64,000 bases of DNA from Thiomicrorhabdus sp. Kp2 (GTDB lineage Bacteria; Pseudomonadota; Gammaproteobacteria; Thiomicrospirales; Thiomicrospiraceae): assembly GCF_000478585.1 (NCBI RefSeq), contig NZ_ARWI01000001.1, forward strand, positions 1,488,001-1,552,000, given 5' to 3'. Under the pieces are notes generated by a model. It did no database searches, was not told the origin of the DNA, and saw nothing but the letters and a program-made list of their open reading frames with translations. The position numbers and the translations under genes are program-made. How positions within the stretch are numbered: position 1 is the stretch's first letter; every line of letters begins with the position of its first letter. Below are positions 26,699-37,553 of this stretch, in pieces.

Positions 26699-28135
26699 AT
26701 GGATGTTATTCAAGCTTTAGAAGAAGCCTTAAACAAAAATTGTGTCCTATCAAGTGAAGAAGCTTGTCGCCCTTATGAGTGTGATGGCTTATCCGCTTAT
26801 CGCCAAAAACCTTTGGCAGTCGTGCTTCCAGAAGATGTAGAACAAGTAAAACAGGTCTTAAAAATCTGCAAGGCTTACAACACCCCTGTTATTACACGTG
26901 GTTCTGGTACTGGGCTAGCTGGCGGAACCCTTCCGCTAGAAAACAGCGTAATCCTTGGACTCTCAAAACTCAATAAAATATTACATATTGACCCTCTGCA
27001 ACGTACTGCGGTTGTGCAACCTGGTGTGCGTAATATCACGGTTTCTGAAATGGCGGCCAAGTATGGTTTGTATTATGCTCCAGACCCTTCATCACAGGTC
27101 GCCTGCTCAATTGGTGGGAATGTGGCCGAGAACTCGGGCGGCGTTCACTGTTTAAAATATGGCCTAACGGTTCATAACGTAACCTCCTTGACCGTATTAG
27201 ATATGGACGGAGAGATTATTCGTTTTGATGAAAAAGACGATGGCCTAGACTTATTGGCTCTATTAAATGGCTCGGAAGGACTATTAGGCGTTATTGTTGA
27301 AATTAAACTCAAGCTTATTCCTAAACCCGAAGCGGCACAGCTGGTTATGGCGGCCTTTAAATCGGTAACTGAGTGTGCCGATGCGGTCACAACCGTACTC
27401 AAACAAGGCATTATTCCAGCAGGCCTGGAGATGATGGATCAATTTTCCATTATCGCCGCTGAAGATTTTGCCAAAGTGGGTTACCCAGTGGATGCCGCCG
27501 CCCTTCTATTATGTGAAGTGGATGGCAGTCACGACCAAGTAAGAGCCGATAGCCAACGAGTAGCGGATATTCTACGTGAAGGTGGCGCTTACGAAATTCG
27601 CATTTCTCAAAATGAAAAAGAGCGTATTGCTTTATGGCAAGGCCGTAAAAACGCCTTTCCAGCAGTAGGCCGTTACTCGCCAGACTATTACTGTATGGAT
27701 GGCACTATTCCACGTAGCCGACTGGCGTTTGTATTGGATGAAATATCCAGATTATCTGAAAAATATGGCTTAAAAGTCGCCAATGTCTTCCACGCGGGTG
27801 ACGGTAATTTACACCCGCTGATTCTTTACGATGCAAACAAACCAGGCGAACTGGAAGAGACTGAAAAATTTGGCGCAGAGATTTTAAGGCTCTGCGTGGA
27901 TGTCGGAGGCACCATAACAGGTGAACACGGTGTGGGTGTTGAAAAACTCGACTCTATGTGTCATCAATATCCAGAAGCTGAGCTAGAGATTTTTCATGGC
28001 ATTAAAAATGTCTTTGATAAGACAGGCCTGTTAAATCCTGGTAAGGCGATACCCACCTTGCACCGCTGTGCAGAACTTGGGCATATGCATGTCCATAATA
28101 ATCAATTGCCACACCCAGAATTGGAGCGTTTTTAA
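26699..28135 (+). CDS. glcD: Glycolate oxidase FAD-binding subunit GlcD
   Basis: 478 residues of the FAD-linked oxidase type 4 family. The PP-loop FAD domain shows TRGSGTGLAGG, the conserved NSVILGLSKLNKI and CSIGGNVAENSGGVHC; the C-terminal half has NVFHAGDGNLHPL and GEHGVGVEK, typical of GlcD. With GlcE and GlcF it oxidises glycolate to glyoxylate at the membrane, passing electrons to quinones. Its stop codon overlaps the glcE start. Confidence 0.95.
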   Translation: MDVIQALEEALNKNCVLSSEEACRPYECDGLSAYRQKPLAVVLPEDVEQVKQVLKICKAYNTPVITRGSGTGLAGGTLPLENSVILGLSKLNKILHIDPLQRTAVVQPGVRNITVSEMAAKYGLYYAPDPSSQVACSIGGNVAENSGGVHCLKYGLTVHNVTSLTVLDMDGEIIRFDEKDDGLDLLALLNGSEGLLGVIVEIKLKLIPKPEAAQLVMAAFKSVTECADAVTTVLKQGIIPAGLEMMDQFSIIAAEDFAKVGYPVDAAALLLCEVDGSHDQVRADSQRVADILREGGAYEIRISQNEKERIALWQGRKNAFPAVGRYSPDYYCMDGTIPRSRLAFVLDEISRLSEKYGLKVANVFHAGDGNLHPLILYDANKPGELEETEKFGAEILRLCVDVGGTITGEHGVGVEKLDSMCHQYPEAELEIFHGIKNVFDKTGLLNPGKAIPTLHRCAELGHMHVHNNQLPHPELERF

Positions 28136-29109
28136 TGTCAATAGAAAGCTCAATTTCTCATTACGCCGACCAAATTAAACAAGCCGCCGTTGATAAAAAA
28201 CTGCTTCAAATAGCTGGAAACCAAAGCAAGGTGCCCATTTATGAAGATGCTGAACTTTTAAGTATTAACGACCATACAGGCATCGTTAGCTACGACCCTG
28301 CTGAACTGGTGGTTACCGTTAAAGCGGGTACCACACTTGCCGATTTGAGTGCCGTGTTAGCCGAAAACAATCAAATGCTGGGTTTTGAACCACCCGAATA
28401 TGGCAACTCCACCATTGGTGGCACTTACGCTTGTGCGTTAACAGGTCCTTCTCGTCCTTTTAGAGGTGGTTTACGTGATTTTGTTTTAGGCACACAACTG
28501 ATTGATGGCCAAGGTCGTGAAATGCGTTTTGGCGGTAAGATGCTGAAAAACGTGGCGGGCTATGATGTCTCTCGCATGTTATGTGGTTCTAAAGGTTCTT
28601 TGGCTTTAGTCACTGAGCTGAGTTTAAAGGTATTACCGCTTTTACCAGAACGCACCTATTGTATTACCATGCCAGAGGGTGAGGCGATTTTGCTGATGAA
28701 TAAAATGCAAGGTACCGCTCTGCCGTTAACAGGCTGTGCCTATTTTGAAGGCAAGTTTTATTATCGAGTGGCAGGTGAACACCCTGAACAAGACAACCGT
28801 GTTGAGGTGAGTGCGTGCAGTAATGATGTATGGAAAACTTTAAACCCATTCCGCCCAAAATTAGAACCAGGTGAAAAGCTGTGGCGTTTGGATGTTGAAA
28901 GTACCAATCCCGCAATAGAAAACACCATTGCCGTAGGAATGGGCGGAACACGCCGTTGGGTTGCGAGTAAGAACAAACCTAATCATCCTTATGTCACACT
29001 GTGGCAGTCACGTTTTGCGCCACGCAATAACGATAAACCTTGTGTTCAAAGGATTAAAAAAGGTTTAAAAGACGTTTTTGACCCTCATCACATTTTTAAA
29101 GATCTATAA
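28135..29109 (+). CDS. glcE: Glycolate oxidase FAD-binding subunit GlcE
   Basis: 324 residues. A shorter paralogue of GlcD with the FAD-domain segments GFEPPEYGNSTIGGTYA, ALTGPSRPFRGGLRDFVLG and MLKNVAGYDVSRMLCGSKG that are characteristic of GlcE. It ends in a short C-terminal domain closing with FDPHHIF. It overlaps glcD by one base and is followed after 15 bases by glcF. Confidence 0.94.
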   Translation: MSIESSISHYADQIKQAAVDKKLLQIAGNQSKVPIYEDAELLSINDHTGIVSYDPAELVVTVKAGTTLADLSAVLAENNQMLGFEPPEYGNSTIGGTYACALTGPSRPFRGGLRDFVLGTQLIDGQGREMRFGGKMLKNVAGYDVSRMLCGSKGSLALVTELSLKVLPLLPERTYCITMPEGEAILLMNKMQGTALPLTGCAYFEGKFYYRVAGEHPEQDNRVEVSACSNDVWKTLNPFRPKLEPGEKLWRLDVESTNPAIENTIAVGMGGTRRWVASKNKPNHPYVTLWQSRFAPRNNDKPCVQRIKKGLKDVFDPHHIFKDL

Positions 29110-29124
29110 GCGACCTGTTTACCT

Positions 29125-30336
29125 ATGCAAACTCAATTACCTAAAGATTTATTAGCCACTGAAACGGGGCAAACGGCCGACAAAATTTTACGCTCTTGTG
29201 TACATTGCGGATTCTGTTTATCCGCCTGCCCAACTTATGGGCTACTGGGCGATGAGTTAGATTCACCACGTGGCCGAATCTACTTAATTAAAAGCGTGCT
29301 AGAGGGTAATGAGGTCACGACTGATACTCTCTCACATTTAGATCGTTGTTTAACCTGTCGTTCATGTGAAACCACTTGCCCGTCTGGGGTTGAGTATGGT
29401 CATTTATTAGATATCGGCCGAGAGATGGCCGAAGAGAAAGGCAACCGTAGCCTTTGGCAAAAAGTAGCACGTTTTACTATTCGTAAAAGCTTAACCACGC
29501 CGTGGTTCTTTAACCTAACCATTAAAGCTATGCCGTTTTTACGTCACTCTAAGGCGGTGCAATTTACAGTAGATGAGCTCACTTTAAAGCAAAACTTGCA
29601 AGACCAAGCGGATGCCATGAAATCGAGCGTATTGCTTATTTCAGGTTGTGTTCAACCCGCTCTTGCTCCAAATATTAATCAATCGAGCATTAAGGTTTTA
29701 AATCGCTTAGGTTTAAATGTCTTAGAAACCCCACAAGAGCAGTGCTGTGGTGCGGTTGATCATCACCTATCAGGCAGTGACGATGCCATCAAAAAAGTCA
29801 AAGCCAATATTGATGCGTGGATTCACTATCTTGACCAAGGTGCCCAGGCGATTATCTCTAATGCCAGTGGTTGTGGCGTGATGATTAAAGATTACGCCCA
29901 TCTATTAAGAGAAGATAGCGAATATGCAGAAAAAGCCAAACGTGTTGCGGAACACACTTTTGATATTGCCGAATTTTTAAGCAAACAAGACTTATCACTT
30001 TTCACAAATTATAAAAATCAAAAGGTCACCTTCCACTCTCCCTGTACTTTACAACATGGTCAGAAGTTACCAGGCCTGGTAGAAGACCTTTTGCGTCGTT
30101 TAGGCTACCGAATCAGTCATGTCACAGACTCGCACCTTTGTTGTGGTTCAGCGGGAACTTACTCGATTTTTCAGCCTAAACTCTCTAAACAACTGCGTGA
30201 TAACAAGCTTAAAAATCTTCAGGAATCCAATCCGCCCATTATTGTAACCGCCAATATCGGTTGCTTAATGCATTTACAAAAAGGCACAAAAACCCCCGTA
30301 AAACATTGGATTGAACTGCTAACAAATGATTCATAA
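29125..30336 (+). CDS. glcF: Glycolate oxidase iron-sulfur subunit GlcF
   Basis: 403 residues. Two ferredoxin-type 4Fe-4S motifs are visible near the N-terminus, CVHCGFCLSACPTYG and CLTCRSCETTCPSGVEYG. Two CCG-domain motifs follow (EQCCGAVDHH and LCCGSAGTYS), as in heterodisulfide-reductase-like electron carriers. It completes glycolate oxidase and connects GlcDE to the quinone pool. A CCAGGCCTGG palindrome lies at 30070. Confidence 0.95.
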   Translation: MQTQLPKDLLATETGQTADKILRSCVHCGFCLSACPTYGLLGDELDSPRGRIYLIKSVLEGNEVTTDTLSHLDRCLTCRSCETTCPSGVEYGHLLDIGREMAEEKGNRSLWQKVARFTIRKSLTTPWFFNLTIKAMPFLRHSKAVQFTVDELTLKQNLQDQADAMKSSVLLISGCVQPALAPNINQSSIKVLNRLGLNVLETPQEQCCGAVDHHLSGSDDAIKKVKANIDAWIHYLDQGAQAIISNASGCGVMIKDYAHLLREDSEYAEKAKRVAEHTFDIAEFLSKQDLSLFTNYKNQKVTFHSPCTLQHGQKLPGLVEDLLRRLGYRISHVTDSHLCCGSAGTYSIFQPKLSKQLRDNKLKNLQESNPPIIVTANIGCLMHLQKGTKTPVKHWIELLTNDS

Positions 30337-30452
30337 CTTTTCACTATATACATCATAAATAGATGTAAACCATTCGCAAAACCCAAGCTATACACTACAT
30401 AAAATTAAAAAACCGGGTAAGCGGCTACAAAAAACGAAGGAAGCTCCAAACT

Positions 30453-32129
30453 ATGTCTGACATTGAAATTGCACAAAATGCCAAGATGAAGCCAATCATT
30501 AACTTAGCGGATGAACTTTTTGGTATTCCCGCTGCTGAGTTAGACCCTTATGGTCACTACAAGGCTAAGCTCTCTTTAGAATATGTAGACAGTCTGTCAC
30601 ACAAAAAAGAGCAAGGTAAACTGATTCTGGTTACCGCCATCAGCCCTACTCCAGCAGGTGAAGGAAAAACCACGACCACGGTTGGCTTGGGTGATGCCTT
30701 AAACCGCATTGGCAAAAAAACCATTATGTGCTTACGTGAGCCATCACTTGGCCCATGTTTTGGTATGAAAGGCGGTGCAGCAGGTGGCGGTTATTCGCAA
30801 GTAGTACCAATGGAAGACATTAACCTGCACTTTACGGGTGATTTTCACGCCATTGGTGTGGCGCACAACTTACTTTCTGCCATGATTGATAATCATATCA
30901 ACCACGGCAATGCTTTAGATATTGACCCTCGCCGCATTAAGTGGAAACGTGTGGTTGATATGAATGACCGCGCCTTGCGTAATATCACCGTCGGTCAAGG
31001 TGGCCCAGCTAACGGCTATTTGCGTGAAGATGGTTACGATATTGTTGTAGCGTCTGAAGTGATGGCAATTCTCTGTTTAGCCACTAACCGTGCCGACTTA
31101 AAAGAGCGTTTAGGGCGCATTATCATTGGTTATAAAACAGACCGTGTTACCCCCGTTTATGCCAGTGATTTAAAAGCACATGGCGCCATGGCCGCTTTAT
31201 TAAAAGATGCCATTAAACCCAATATTGTGCAAACCTTAGAAAACAACATTGCCATTGTTCACGGTGGCCCTTTTGCCAATATCGCTCACGGTTGTAACTC
31301 AGTAACGGCCACCCAAACGGCATTAAAACTGGCTGATTATGCCGTTACCGAAGCAGGTTTTGGTGCCGACTTGGGCGCAGAAAAATTCTTAAATATTAAA
31401 TGTCGTTCCGCCAAATTATCACCGTCAGCCGTTGTCTTAGTGGCCACGGTTCGTGCGCTAAAATTCCACGGTGGTATTGAAAGAGACCACTTAAATCAAG
31501 AGAACTTAGAAGCGCTTGAGAGAGGTTTTGAAAACCTTGAAAGACACCTCTATAACGTCACTGAAAACTTTAAGCTGCCTGCTGTGGTTTGTATAAACCA
31601 CTTTACCTTTGACACGGATGATGAAACCGATTTATTAATCAAAAAGGTCGAATCTTTAGGGGTTAAATGCATTATTTCTAAACACTGGGCAGAAGGTGGC
31701 GCGGGAGCGGAAGAGCTTGCCCATGCCGTGGTCGAGTTAGCTGAAAACCATACAACAGGCTTTGAATATCTCTACGACAGTGAAATGCCATTGTGGGATA
31801 AAATAGAGACCATTGCCACCAGAATGTATGGCGCAAGTGGTATTACCGCAAGTGCAAAAGTTAAGGCTGAAATTGAACGAATTCAACCGCAATATGGTAA
31901 TTTGCCAATTTGTATGGCGAAAACGCAAATGTCATTTTCTACCAACCCAATGTCTAAAGGCGCACCAAGTGGTCACACTGTTGAAATCAGCGACATTAAG
32001 CTCGAAAATGGCGCTGGTTTTATTGTGGCGATCGCTGGCGATATGATGACCATGCCAGGCCTGCCTAAAGTACCAACAGCAGAACGTATTGATATTGATG
32101 ATTCAGGTGTAATTACGGGGTTGTTTTAA
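30453..32129 (+). CDS. fhs: Formate--tetrahydrofolate ligase
   Basis: 558 residues, full length. It makes 10-formyl-THF from formate, ATP and THF. The ATP-binding loop [39 protein letters not shown] and HLTGDFHAI-like [15 protein letters not shown] are diagnostic. Being directly downstream of glcDEF suggests a link to the one-carbon arm of glycolate salvage. A 116-base gap precedes it and may hold its own promoter. Confidence 0.96.
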   Translation: MSDIEIAQNAKMKPIINLADELFGIPAAELDPYGHYKAKLSLEYVDSLSHKKEQGKLILVTAISPTPAGEGKTTTTVGLGDALNRIGKKTIMCLREPSLGPCFGMKGGAAGGGYSQVVPMEDINLHFTGDFHAIGVAHNLLSAMIDNHINHGNALDIDPRRIKWKRVVDMNDRALRNITVGQGGPANGYLREDGYDIVVASEVMAILCLATNRADLKERLGRIIIGYKTDRVTPVYASDLKAHGAMAALLKDAIKPNIVQTLENNIAIVHGGPFANIAHGCNSVTATQTALKLADYAVTEAGFGADLGAEKFLNIKCRSAKLSPSAVVLVATVRALKFHGGIERDHLNQENLEALERGFENLERHLYNVTENFKLPAVVCINHFTFDTDDETDLLIKKVESLGVKCIISKHWAEGGAGAEELAHAVVELAENHTTGFEYLYDSEMPLWDKIETIATRMYGASGITASAKVKAEIERIQPQYGNLPICMAKTQMSFSTNPMSKGAPSGHTVEISDIKLENGAGFIVAIAGDMMTMPGLPKVPTAERIDIDDSGVITGLF

Positions 32130-32160
32130 ATCACCAAGAGCCGCGTATATTCACTTACCA

Positions 32161-32183
32161 AGAGGGCTTTAATGCCCTTTTTT
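32161..32183 (+). terminator. Rho-independent terminator after fhs
   Basis: AGGGC (32163-32167) pairs with GCCCT (32174-32178), extended by a G-T and an A-T pair, followed by a six-base T-run. Short stem but well placed 32 bases after the fhs stop. Confidence 0.65.
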
Positions 32184-32276
32184 GTTTTTAATAGTCCACT
32201 ATTTTAAGCCAACATTTCTTAGCTTAATCACCTAATCCGTCTTTTATAAAAAAAATTAAAAACTTAACTTAACAAC

Positions 32277-32292
32277 TGGCATCTTGATTGCT
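32277..32292 (+). promoter_or_regulatory. Candidate sigma-54 promoter of the chemoreceptor gene
   Basis: TGGCATCTTGATTGCT fits TGGCAC-N5-TTGCW except for one base in the -24 box, with the required spacing of GG and GC. Transcription would start near 32303, 47 bases before the ATG at 32350. Confidence 0.4.
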
Positions 32293-32349
32293 AAGCTAGA
32301 GTAATAAACGTAATTTATTTAAAAGCACACATTGAACAGGAAAGCCGTT

Positions 32350-35300
32350 ATGCGTAACAATCAGCCCGTTACCCAACAAGAATATATATTGCCAAAAGAC
32401 ACCTTGCTGGTGTCTCACACAGACCTTCAAGGCAATATTACCTATGCAAACGAAGCCTTTGTTGAAGCGAGCGGCTATCTTTATGAAGAGTTACTTGGGC
32501 AACCTCATAACCTACTTAGACACCCTGATGTTCCCGCTGCTGTTTTTGCTGATTTTTGGGGCACCATTCAGGCGGGTCGCCCATGGCGCCAAATTGTAAA
32601 AAACCGTCGAAAGAATGGTGACCACTATTGGGTAGAGGCCAATGCCACACCGATGTTTGATGAAAACAGTCAAGTCATAGGCTATATGAGTGTGCGAACG
32701 GCGGCAACGAGAGAGCAGATAAGTGGTGCAGAGTCGGCTTATCAAGCGGTGGCAAATGGTGCCGTTAAACTTAAACATGGCGAAGTAGATACTTTATGGA
32801 CAAGATTTAATCCCTTTGCGCATTGGCCACCTTTGGTTACCTTGGTTCCTGCTGTTTTATTAGCGATATCAACCGAGCTATATCAATTGGTTTACGGCAT
32901 TCGTCCTGGTTGGTTAAATAATTCTGTTATTTTTCTAACACTGTTATCAACTATTCACATTATCTATTATTTGAATAGAATCAAACACGCAATCCATGCG
33001 ATAGATGAGATTGCCAATGGACAACTAAAAGGGCAAATTAACACGCATGGTTCTAATACCTCAGGTACCATTAATCGTCGCATTAAAACCCTGCAAATAA
33101 GATTAGGGGCTCAGCAAAATGAAGTTGTTACAACCGCTCGCCGCTCCACTCGTTTAGAAGCGGGATTGGATAACCTTAAAACCAATATTATGTTAGCCGA
33201 TCAGACAGGTACCATCACCTATTTAAATGCATCTTTAAAAGGGCTTCTAAAAGAACTTGAGCCTGCTATTCAAGAAGAAATTCATGACTTCAACTTAGAG
33301 AAGTTAATGGGAAAAAGCGTTGCCTGCTTATTCAAGAAAAACCCACATATCATGGAAAAATTTATCTCCATGAATCAGCAAGAATCCTTTAAATTTGAGT
33401 TTTTTGGTGCGCAACTTCAACTCTTACTAACGCCTATTTATGACCGTAATGGCGAATCGTTAGGGGTGGTCATTGAGTGGCAAGATATTTTCCAAGAACT
33501 GTATGTGCAACAAAGTATCGCTAAACTCGTAGAAGACGCTAATCATGGTCGCCTGCACTCCCGAGTAGGTACAGAGCAACTTGAAGGTTTCTATAAACAA
33601 TTGGCCGAAGATATTAACCACTTAATGGATGGCTTACAAAATACCCTGAAAGACATCTCTATTCTAATTAGTGGCCTTTCAGGTAAAGACCTAACCGTCA
33701 AACCAGAAAATTCACATCAGGGTCAATATGGCTGGACAATTAAAAATTTAGTCAATGGCATTGAATCGCTACGTGACTCTTTTTGCCGTGTTAATAATCA
33801 AGCCGCCGAGGTCACTCAATCCGCAGAGCACGTTGCCAACAGTAACGCGGATTTAGCTAATTCTATTAAACAGCAAAGTCGCCAACTGTTAACCACATCG
33901 TCATCTATGCGAGCTTTAACAGAAACCGTTTCGCAAACCGCAGAACAGGCCACTAAATCGAATGAATTGGCATTACAAACTCAAAGAGATGTCGAACTTG
34001 GCAATCAAAGTATGCAAGAAACCATTCAAGCCATGCAAGAGATTGAGCAGGTTAGTCAACAAATTACAGGAATTGTTTCACTTATTGACAGTATCGCTTT
34101 CCAGACCAACTTATTGGCACTTAACGCCGCAGTGGAAGCTGCTAGAGCGGGTGAACATGGTCGTGGTTTTGCCGTTGTAGCAGGTGAAGTGCGTAATTTG
34201 GCTCAAAAATCGGCCGAAGCGGCCAAAGACATTAAAGGTTTAATTGATACCACTGCAAGCAAGATTTCGCACGGTACAGCTAAGGTCGAAAATACAGGTA
34301 ACTCACTGCAAGAGATTATTAAACAAGTGCATCAAATGTCTGAAAATATCTCTGTTATTACCCAAAACGCCCAGTCACAAGCCAGTCAAATTGAAGAGGT
34401 TAACGGCACTATCCGCAACCTAAATGAAGCCGCTAGCCATAACTCAACACTCATTATGGAAAACTCTTCATTAGCCGATTATTTAAGCGATGTGGCTGAA
34501 AATATGGACGATCTAGTGGGGACTTTTGAACTTGGAGACTGCCAAGTTAGCTCAACAGATTCTAAAAATACCGATAATGGCTCTCTTATTTTGGTTGTTG
34601 ATGACAATATATCCAATTTAAAAGTGGCGACGATGCTATTAGAAAAATCGGGCTATGTAACGAAAACAGCAACCAATGGTCGAGATGCTATTTCTCAATG
34701 CAAACGTTACCAACCTAAAGCCATTTTAATGGATATTGAAATGCCAATCATGAATGGCCTAGAAGCGTCAAAAGCGTTGCGTAACTCAGGTTATAGTCAA
34801 CCAATCCTTGCCTACACAGGCCACTCTAGTGAATACCAGCAGACGATTGAAAAAGCGGGAATGACCACGATTGTTAAAAAACCATTTAAAATCGATGATG
34901 TCATTGAAAAACTGACCTCATATCAAATTCATCCAAATGCAAAATCAAACACGATTATGGAGGCTAAACGCAAACAGATTCTTGAAACATCCAATACAGC
35001 CAAACAATATGCTGAAATGATTACGGCACACCTGGGCTGGAAACAGAAAATTCGCCGCTTTATTGATGGTGCGGATATTGGTGTTACCCAGGAATCTGCA
35101 AGCGATTATACAGCCTGTGCACTGGGTAAATGGTATTACCAAGGTAGTGGGCAACAGCTAATGCATCTACCTATGATGAAACAGTTAGGTGATGAACATA
35201 TGGAAATGCACAAGCTCATAGGGGTCATTATGGACGCCTTTCATATTGATGATTATGAAACCCTTGAAGCCTCTATCCTTAAAATGGATCAGCAAAGTGA

Positions 35301-35355
35301 TAAGGTAGTCGCTATCTTAAATAAATTAATTGAGTATGAAGGTAATCCGTCCTAA
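32350..35355 (+). CDS. Aer-type PAS chemoreceptor with C-terminal receiver and CZB domains
   Basis: 1001 residues from ATG 32350 (AGGAAAG just upstream favours it over TTG 32332). An Aer-like PAS domain (residues 10-120; [27 protein letters not shown]) is followed by two transmembrane segments (about 160-180 and 195-215), a HAMP-like stretch, a second PAS-like domain and the MCP signalling hairpin ([16 protein letters not shown]). After it come a receiver domain (VVDDN, LMDIEMP phospho-Asp, KKPF) and a CZB domain (AHLGWK, CALGKW, HMEMH). Redox or oxygen sensing through PAS with zinc or oxidant sensing through CZB is inferred. The MCP-receiver-CZB order is uncommon. Confidence 0.9.
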   Translation: MRNNQPVTQQEYILPKDTLLVSHTDLQGNITYANEAFVEASGYLYEELLGQPHNLLRHPDVPAAVFADFWGTIQAGRPWRQIVKNRRKNGDHYWVEANATPMFDENSQVIGYMSVRTAATREQISGAESAYQAVANGAVKLKHGEVDTLWTRFNPFAHWPPLVTLVPAVLLAISTELYQLVYGIRPGWLNNSVIFLTLLSTIHIIYYLNRIKHAIHAIDEIANGQLKGQINTHGSNTSGTINRRIKTLQIRLGAQQNEVVTTARRSTRLEAGLDNLKTNIMLADQTGTITYLNASLKGLLKELEPAIQEEIHDFNLEKLMGKSVACLFKKNPHIMEKFISMNQQESFKFEFFGAQLQLLLTPIYDRNGESLGVVIEWQDIFQELYVQQSIAKLVEDANHGRLHSRVGTEQLEGFYKQLAEDINHLMDGLQNTLKDISILISGLSGKDLTVKPENSHQGQYGWTIKNLVNGIESLRDSFCRVNNQAAEVTQSAEHVANSNADLANSIKQQSRQLLTTSSSMRALTETVSQTAEQATKSNELALQTQRDVELGNQSMQETIQAMQEIEQVSQQITGIVSLIDSIAFQTNLLALNAAVEAARAGEHGRGFAVVAGEVRNLAQKSAEAAKDIKGLIDTTASKISHGTAKVENTGNSLQEIIKQVHQMSENISVITQNAQSQASQIEEVNGTIRNLNEAASHNSTLIMENSSLADYLSDVAENMDDLVGTFELGDCQVSSTDSKNTDNGSLILVVDDNISNLKVATMLLEKSGYVTKTATNGRDAISQCKRYQPKAILMDIEMPIMNGLEASKALRNSGYSQPILAYTGHSSEYQQTIEKAGMTTIVKKPFKIDDVIEKLTSYQIHPNAKSNTIMEAKRKQILETSNTAKQYAEMITAHLGWKQKIRRFIDGADIGVTQESASDYTACALGKWYYQGSGQQLMHLPMMKQLGDEHMEMHKLIGVIMDAFHIDDYETLEASILKMDQQSDKVVAILNKLIEYEGNPS

Positions 35356-35403
35356 TTTATTAAGCACACCGTTCAAACACCTAAAATAAAACATCATAAC
35401 CAC

Positions 35404-35430
35404 CATAAACCCCTGTTATAGGGGTTTATG
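35404..35430. terminator. Strong hairpin between the chemoreceptor and moxR genes
   Basis: CATAAACCCC (35404-35413) pairs perfectly with GGGGTTTATG (35421-35430) around TGTTATA. No T-run follows, so it is a possible terminator of non-classical form or a processing structure. Confidence 0.5.
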
Positions 35431-35597
35431 CTTAATGAATTCCCCCTTTCTAAATAAACAGTATAATGTGAAGCATTGTAGAACTCGCAAGAGTCTTTTA
35501 ACGATTCCAATCTATTCAAAAATTGATAAATATCATTTAATAATAAACGTTAATTATTGAACTTTATTTAGCAAATTAATATCGAAAGGATAACAGA

Positions 35598-36578
35598 GTG
35601 TCAGAAGCGGCTTCATCTCAGTTAGCATCACAATTTCAGGCTTTAAGAGCACAAATCAATCAGCATATTATTGGTCAATCTCATTTAACAGAGCGTCTAT
35701 TAATTGCACTTTTGTCAGATGGCCATCTATTGGTTGAAGGGCCACCAGGCCTGGCAAAAACCAAAGCCATTAAAGTGCTTTCAGATATGCTTGAAGGCAG
35801 TTTTCACCGTATTCAATTCACCCCCGACTTGCTCCCTTCTGATATTACAGGTACGGATATTTATCGTCCTGAAACGGGTGAGTTTGTGTTTCAGTCAGGC
35901 CCCATTTTTCATAACCTGATTTTGGCCGATGAAATCAACCGTGCACCCGCCAAAGTGCAGGCCGCTTTATTAGAAGCGATGGCGGAAGGTCAAGTGAGTA
36001 TAGGTAAGCGCAGCTTGCCGATGGAAAAACTGTTTATGGTTATGGCAACGCAAAACCCGCTAGAACAAGAAGGAACCTACCCTCTACCCGAAGCACAGCT
36101 CGACCGCTTTATGATGCATGTGAATGTGGATTATCCAAATTCAGAAAGTGAACATCAAATTTTAGAGTTGGTTGAAAATGAAGCACGTCAAGCGAGTCAA
36201 AAACCAGTTTTTCAAACCATGACTCAAAATGACCTATTTGCAGCACGAGAAGCCATTTTAGAGTTGCACATGGCAGATGCCATTAAAACCTATATTGTTG
36301 AATTGGTTATGGCCACTCGTGAACCTAAACGTTATGGAGAAGCCCTAGATAAATGTATTAGTGTGGGAGTTAGCCCTCGTGCAACCATTGCCCTTTCACG
36401 CTGTGCTCGTAGCCATGCCTGGTTAAGTGGTAAAAACTTTGTAAGCCCTGATGATGTGCAGGCGGTGATTCATGACGTATTTCGTCATCGCCTCATTCTC
36501 GACTTTGAGGCTGAAGCACAAGGGATCACCACAGACGATATCACCGATCAAATTCTTAATTTTGTACCCGCAACCTAA
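35598..36578 (+). CDS. moxR: MoxR-family AAA+ ATPase
   Basis: 326 residues from GTG 35598 (AAGGA upstream). Walker A VEGPPGLAKT, Walker B LILADEINRAPAK and sensor 1 MVMATQNPLEQEGTYPLPEAQLDRF are typical of MoxR. These chaperone-like ATPases act on VWA proteins encoded beside them. First gene of a six-gene operon with DUF58, DUF4381, BatA, BatB/C and BatD, which is linked to stress and envelope maintenance in other bacteria. Confidence 0.93.
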   Translation: MSEAASSQLASQFQALRAQINQHIIGQSHLTERLLIALLSDGHLLVEGPPGLAKTKAIKVLSDMLEGSFHRIQFTPDLLPSDITGTDIYRPETGEFVFQSGPIFHNLILADEINRAPAKVQAALLEAMAEGQVSIGKRSLPMEKLFMVMATQNPLEQEGTYPLPEAQLDRFMMHVNVDYPNSESEHQILELVENEARQASQKPVFQTMTQNDLFAAREAILELHMADAIKTYIVELVMATREPKRYGEALDKCISVGVSPRATIALSRCARSHAWLSGKNFVSPDDVQAVIHDVFRHRLILDFEAEAQGITTDDITDQILNFVPAT

Positions 36579-36605
36579 GCCTGTTGTAGAAGCTCGGTAA
36601 GAATC

Positions 36606-37541
36606 ATGTCAGAAACTAACACACAAGCCTCATCGCTCTATAGTGAACTCTCTGAATTGGTCGCCTTTAGGTTTCACGTGAAACAGAAAAAGCTCAGCCA
36701 TCAACAGAATACCATTGCCACCAATAGTGGTAATCACTTAGCCATTCGTAAAGGACGAGGTATGACCTTTAGCGAGGTTCGTCAATACCAGCCTGGTGAT
36801 GATATACGCTATATTGATTGGCGAGTCACCGCTCGCACTCAAAAACCGCATACCAAAGTGTTTGTTGAAGAACATGAACGGCCAACCATCTTGGTTACAG
36901 AACAGACCCCTCATCTTTTTTTTGGTTCACAGGTTCGTTTAAAAACCGCACAGGCCTTAAATGTCTCAGCAATCTTAGCTTGGATTTCACTGACTCATAA
37001 CGAACGTGTAGGAGGCATCAGTTTCAATCATTTGCAAAGCGTTTGGGTGCCCCCTAAACGCAGTCAGCAAACGGTATTACACCTATTGCAAAAAAGTATT
37101 TCACTGCAAGAGCAGATGAGTAAACCGAGCGCGCCAGATACCCAGGCCTGGGTAGATACTTTAAATCAGCTTCTTAAAGTGAATAAACCTGGAAATAAAG
37201 TCTTTTTAGTGGGCGATATGATGCAATTGGTTGAAAACGCCTCGCCCTTGCTCCATAAATTGAAAAAAAATACCGATGTGACTGCCATTCATATCTACGA
37301 TAATTTAGAGAAAAACCTACCCAAACTGGGTTGGTTAAGCATGACCAAAAGCTTTAGTAGCGACAAACTCGTTAAGCTTGACAGCTTTAGGCTTAAAACC
37401 CGTAAGGCCTATACCAATCTCTATCAAGTCCAGTGGAAAGAGACGCAAGAGGTGTTTTCAAAACTCACCATACCACTGGTAGAAATTGGCACACACCAAG
37501 AACCTTTAATGAGCTTAATTCAACACAAGTTGATTCAGTAG
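36606..37541 (+). CDS. DUF58 domain protein of the MoxR-Bat operon
   Basis: 311 residues. The DUF58 signature GRGMTFSEVRQYQPGDDIRYIDWRVTAR is intact in pieces (RKGRGMTFSEVRQYQPGDD, IRYIDWRVTART). The family has a VWA-like fold and is regularly encoded next to MoxR. No membrane segment. A parS-like site lies in the codons for RFHVKQ (36670-36685). Confidence 0.92.
   Translation: MSETNTQASSLYSELSELVAFRFHVKQKKLSHQQNTIATNSGNHLAIRKGRGMTFSEVRQYQPGDDIRYIDWRVTARTQKPHTKVFVEEHERPTILVTEQTPHLFFGSQVRLKTAQALNVSAILAWISLTHNERVGGISFNHLQSVWVPPKRSQQTVLHLLQKSISLQEQMSKPSAPDTQAWVDTLNQLLKVNKPGNKVFLVGDMMQLVENASPLLHKLKKNTDVTAIHIYDNLEKNLPKLGWLSMTKSFSSDKLVKLDSFRLKTRKAYTNLYQVQWKETQEVFSKLTIPLVEIGTHQEPLMSLIQHKLIQ
36670..36685. 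repeat. parS-like site (15/16)
   Basis: GGTTTCACGTGAAACA differs from the parS consensus TGTTTCACGTGAAACA only at the first base. Within the DUF58 gene. Confidence 0.7.
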
Positions 37542-37553
37542 ATGGTGGCCTAA

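Noticed and set aside
30337-30452. Folate riboswitch before fhs
   Set aside because: The 116-base gap shows no convincing paired structure or known conserved core.
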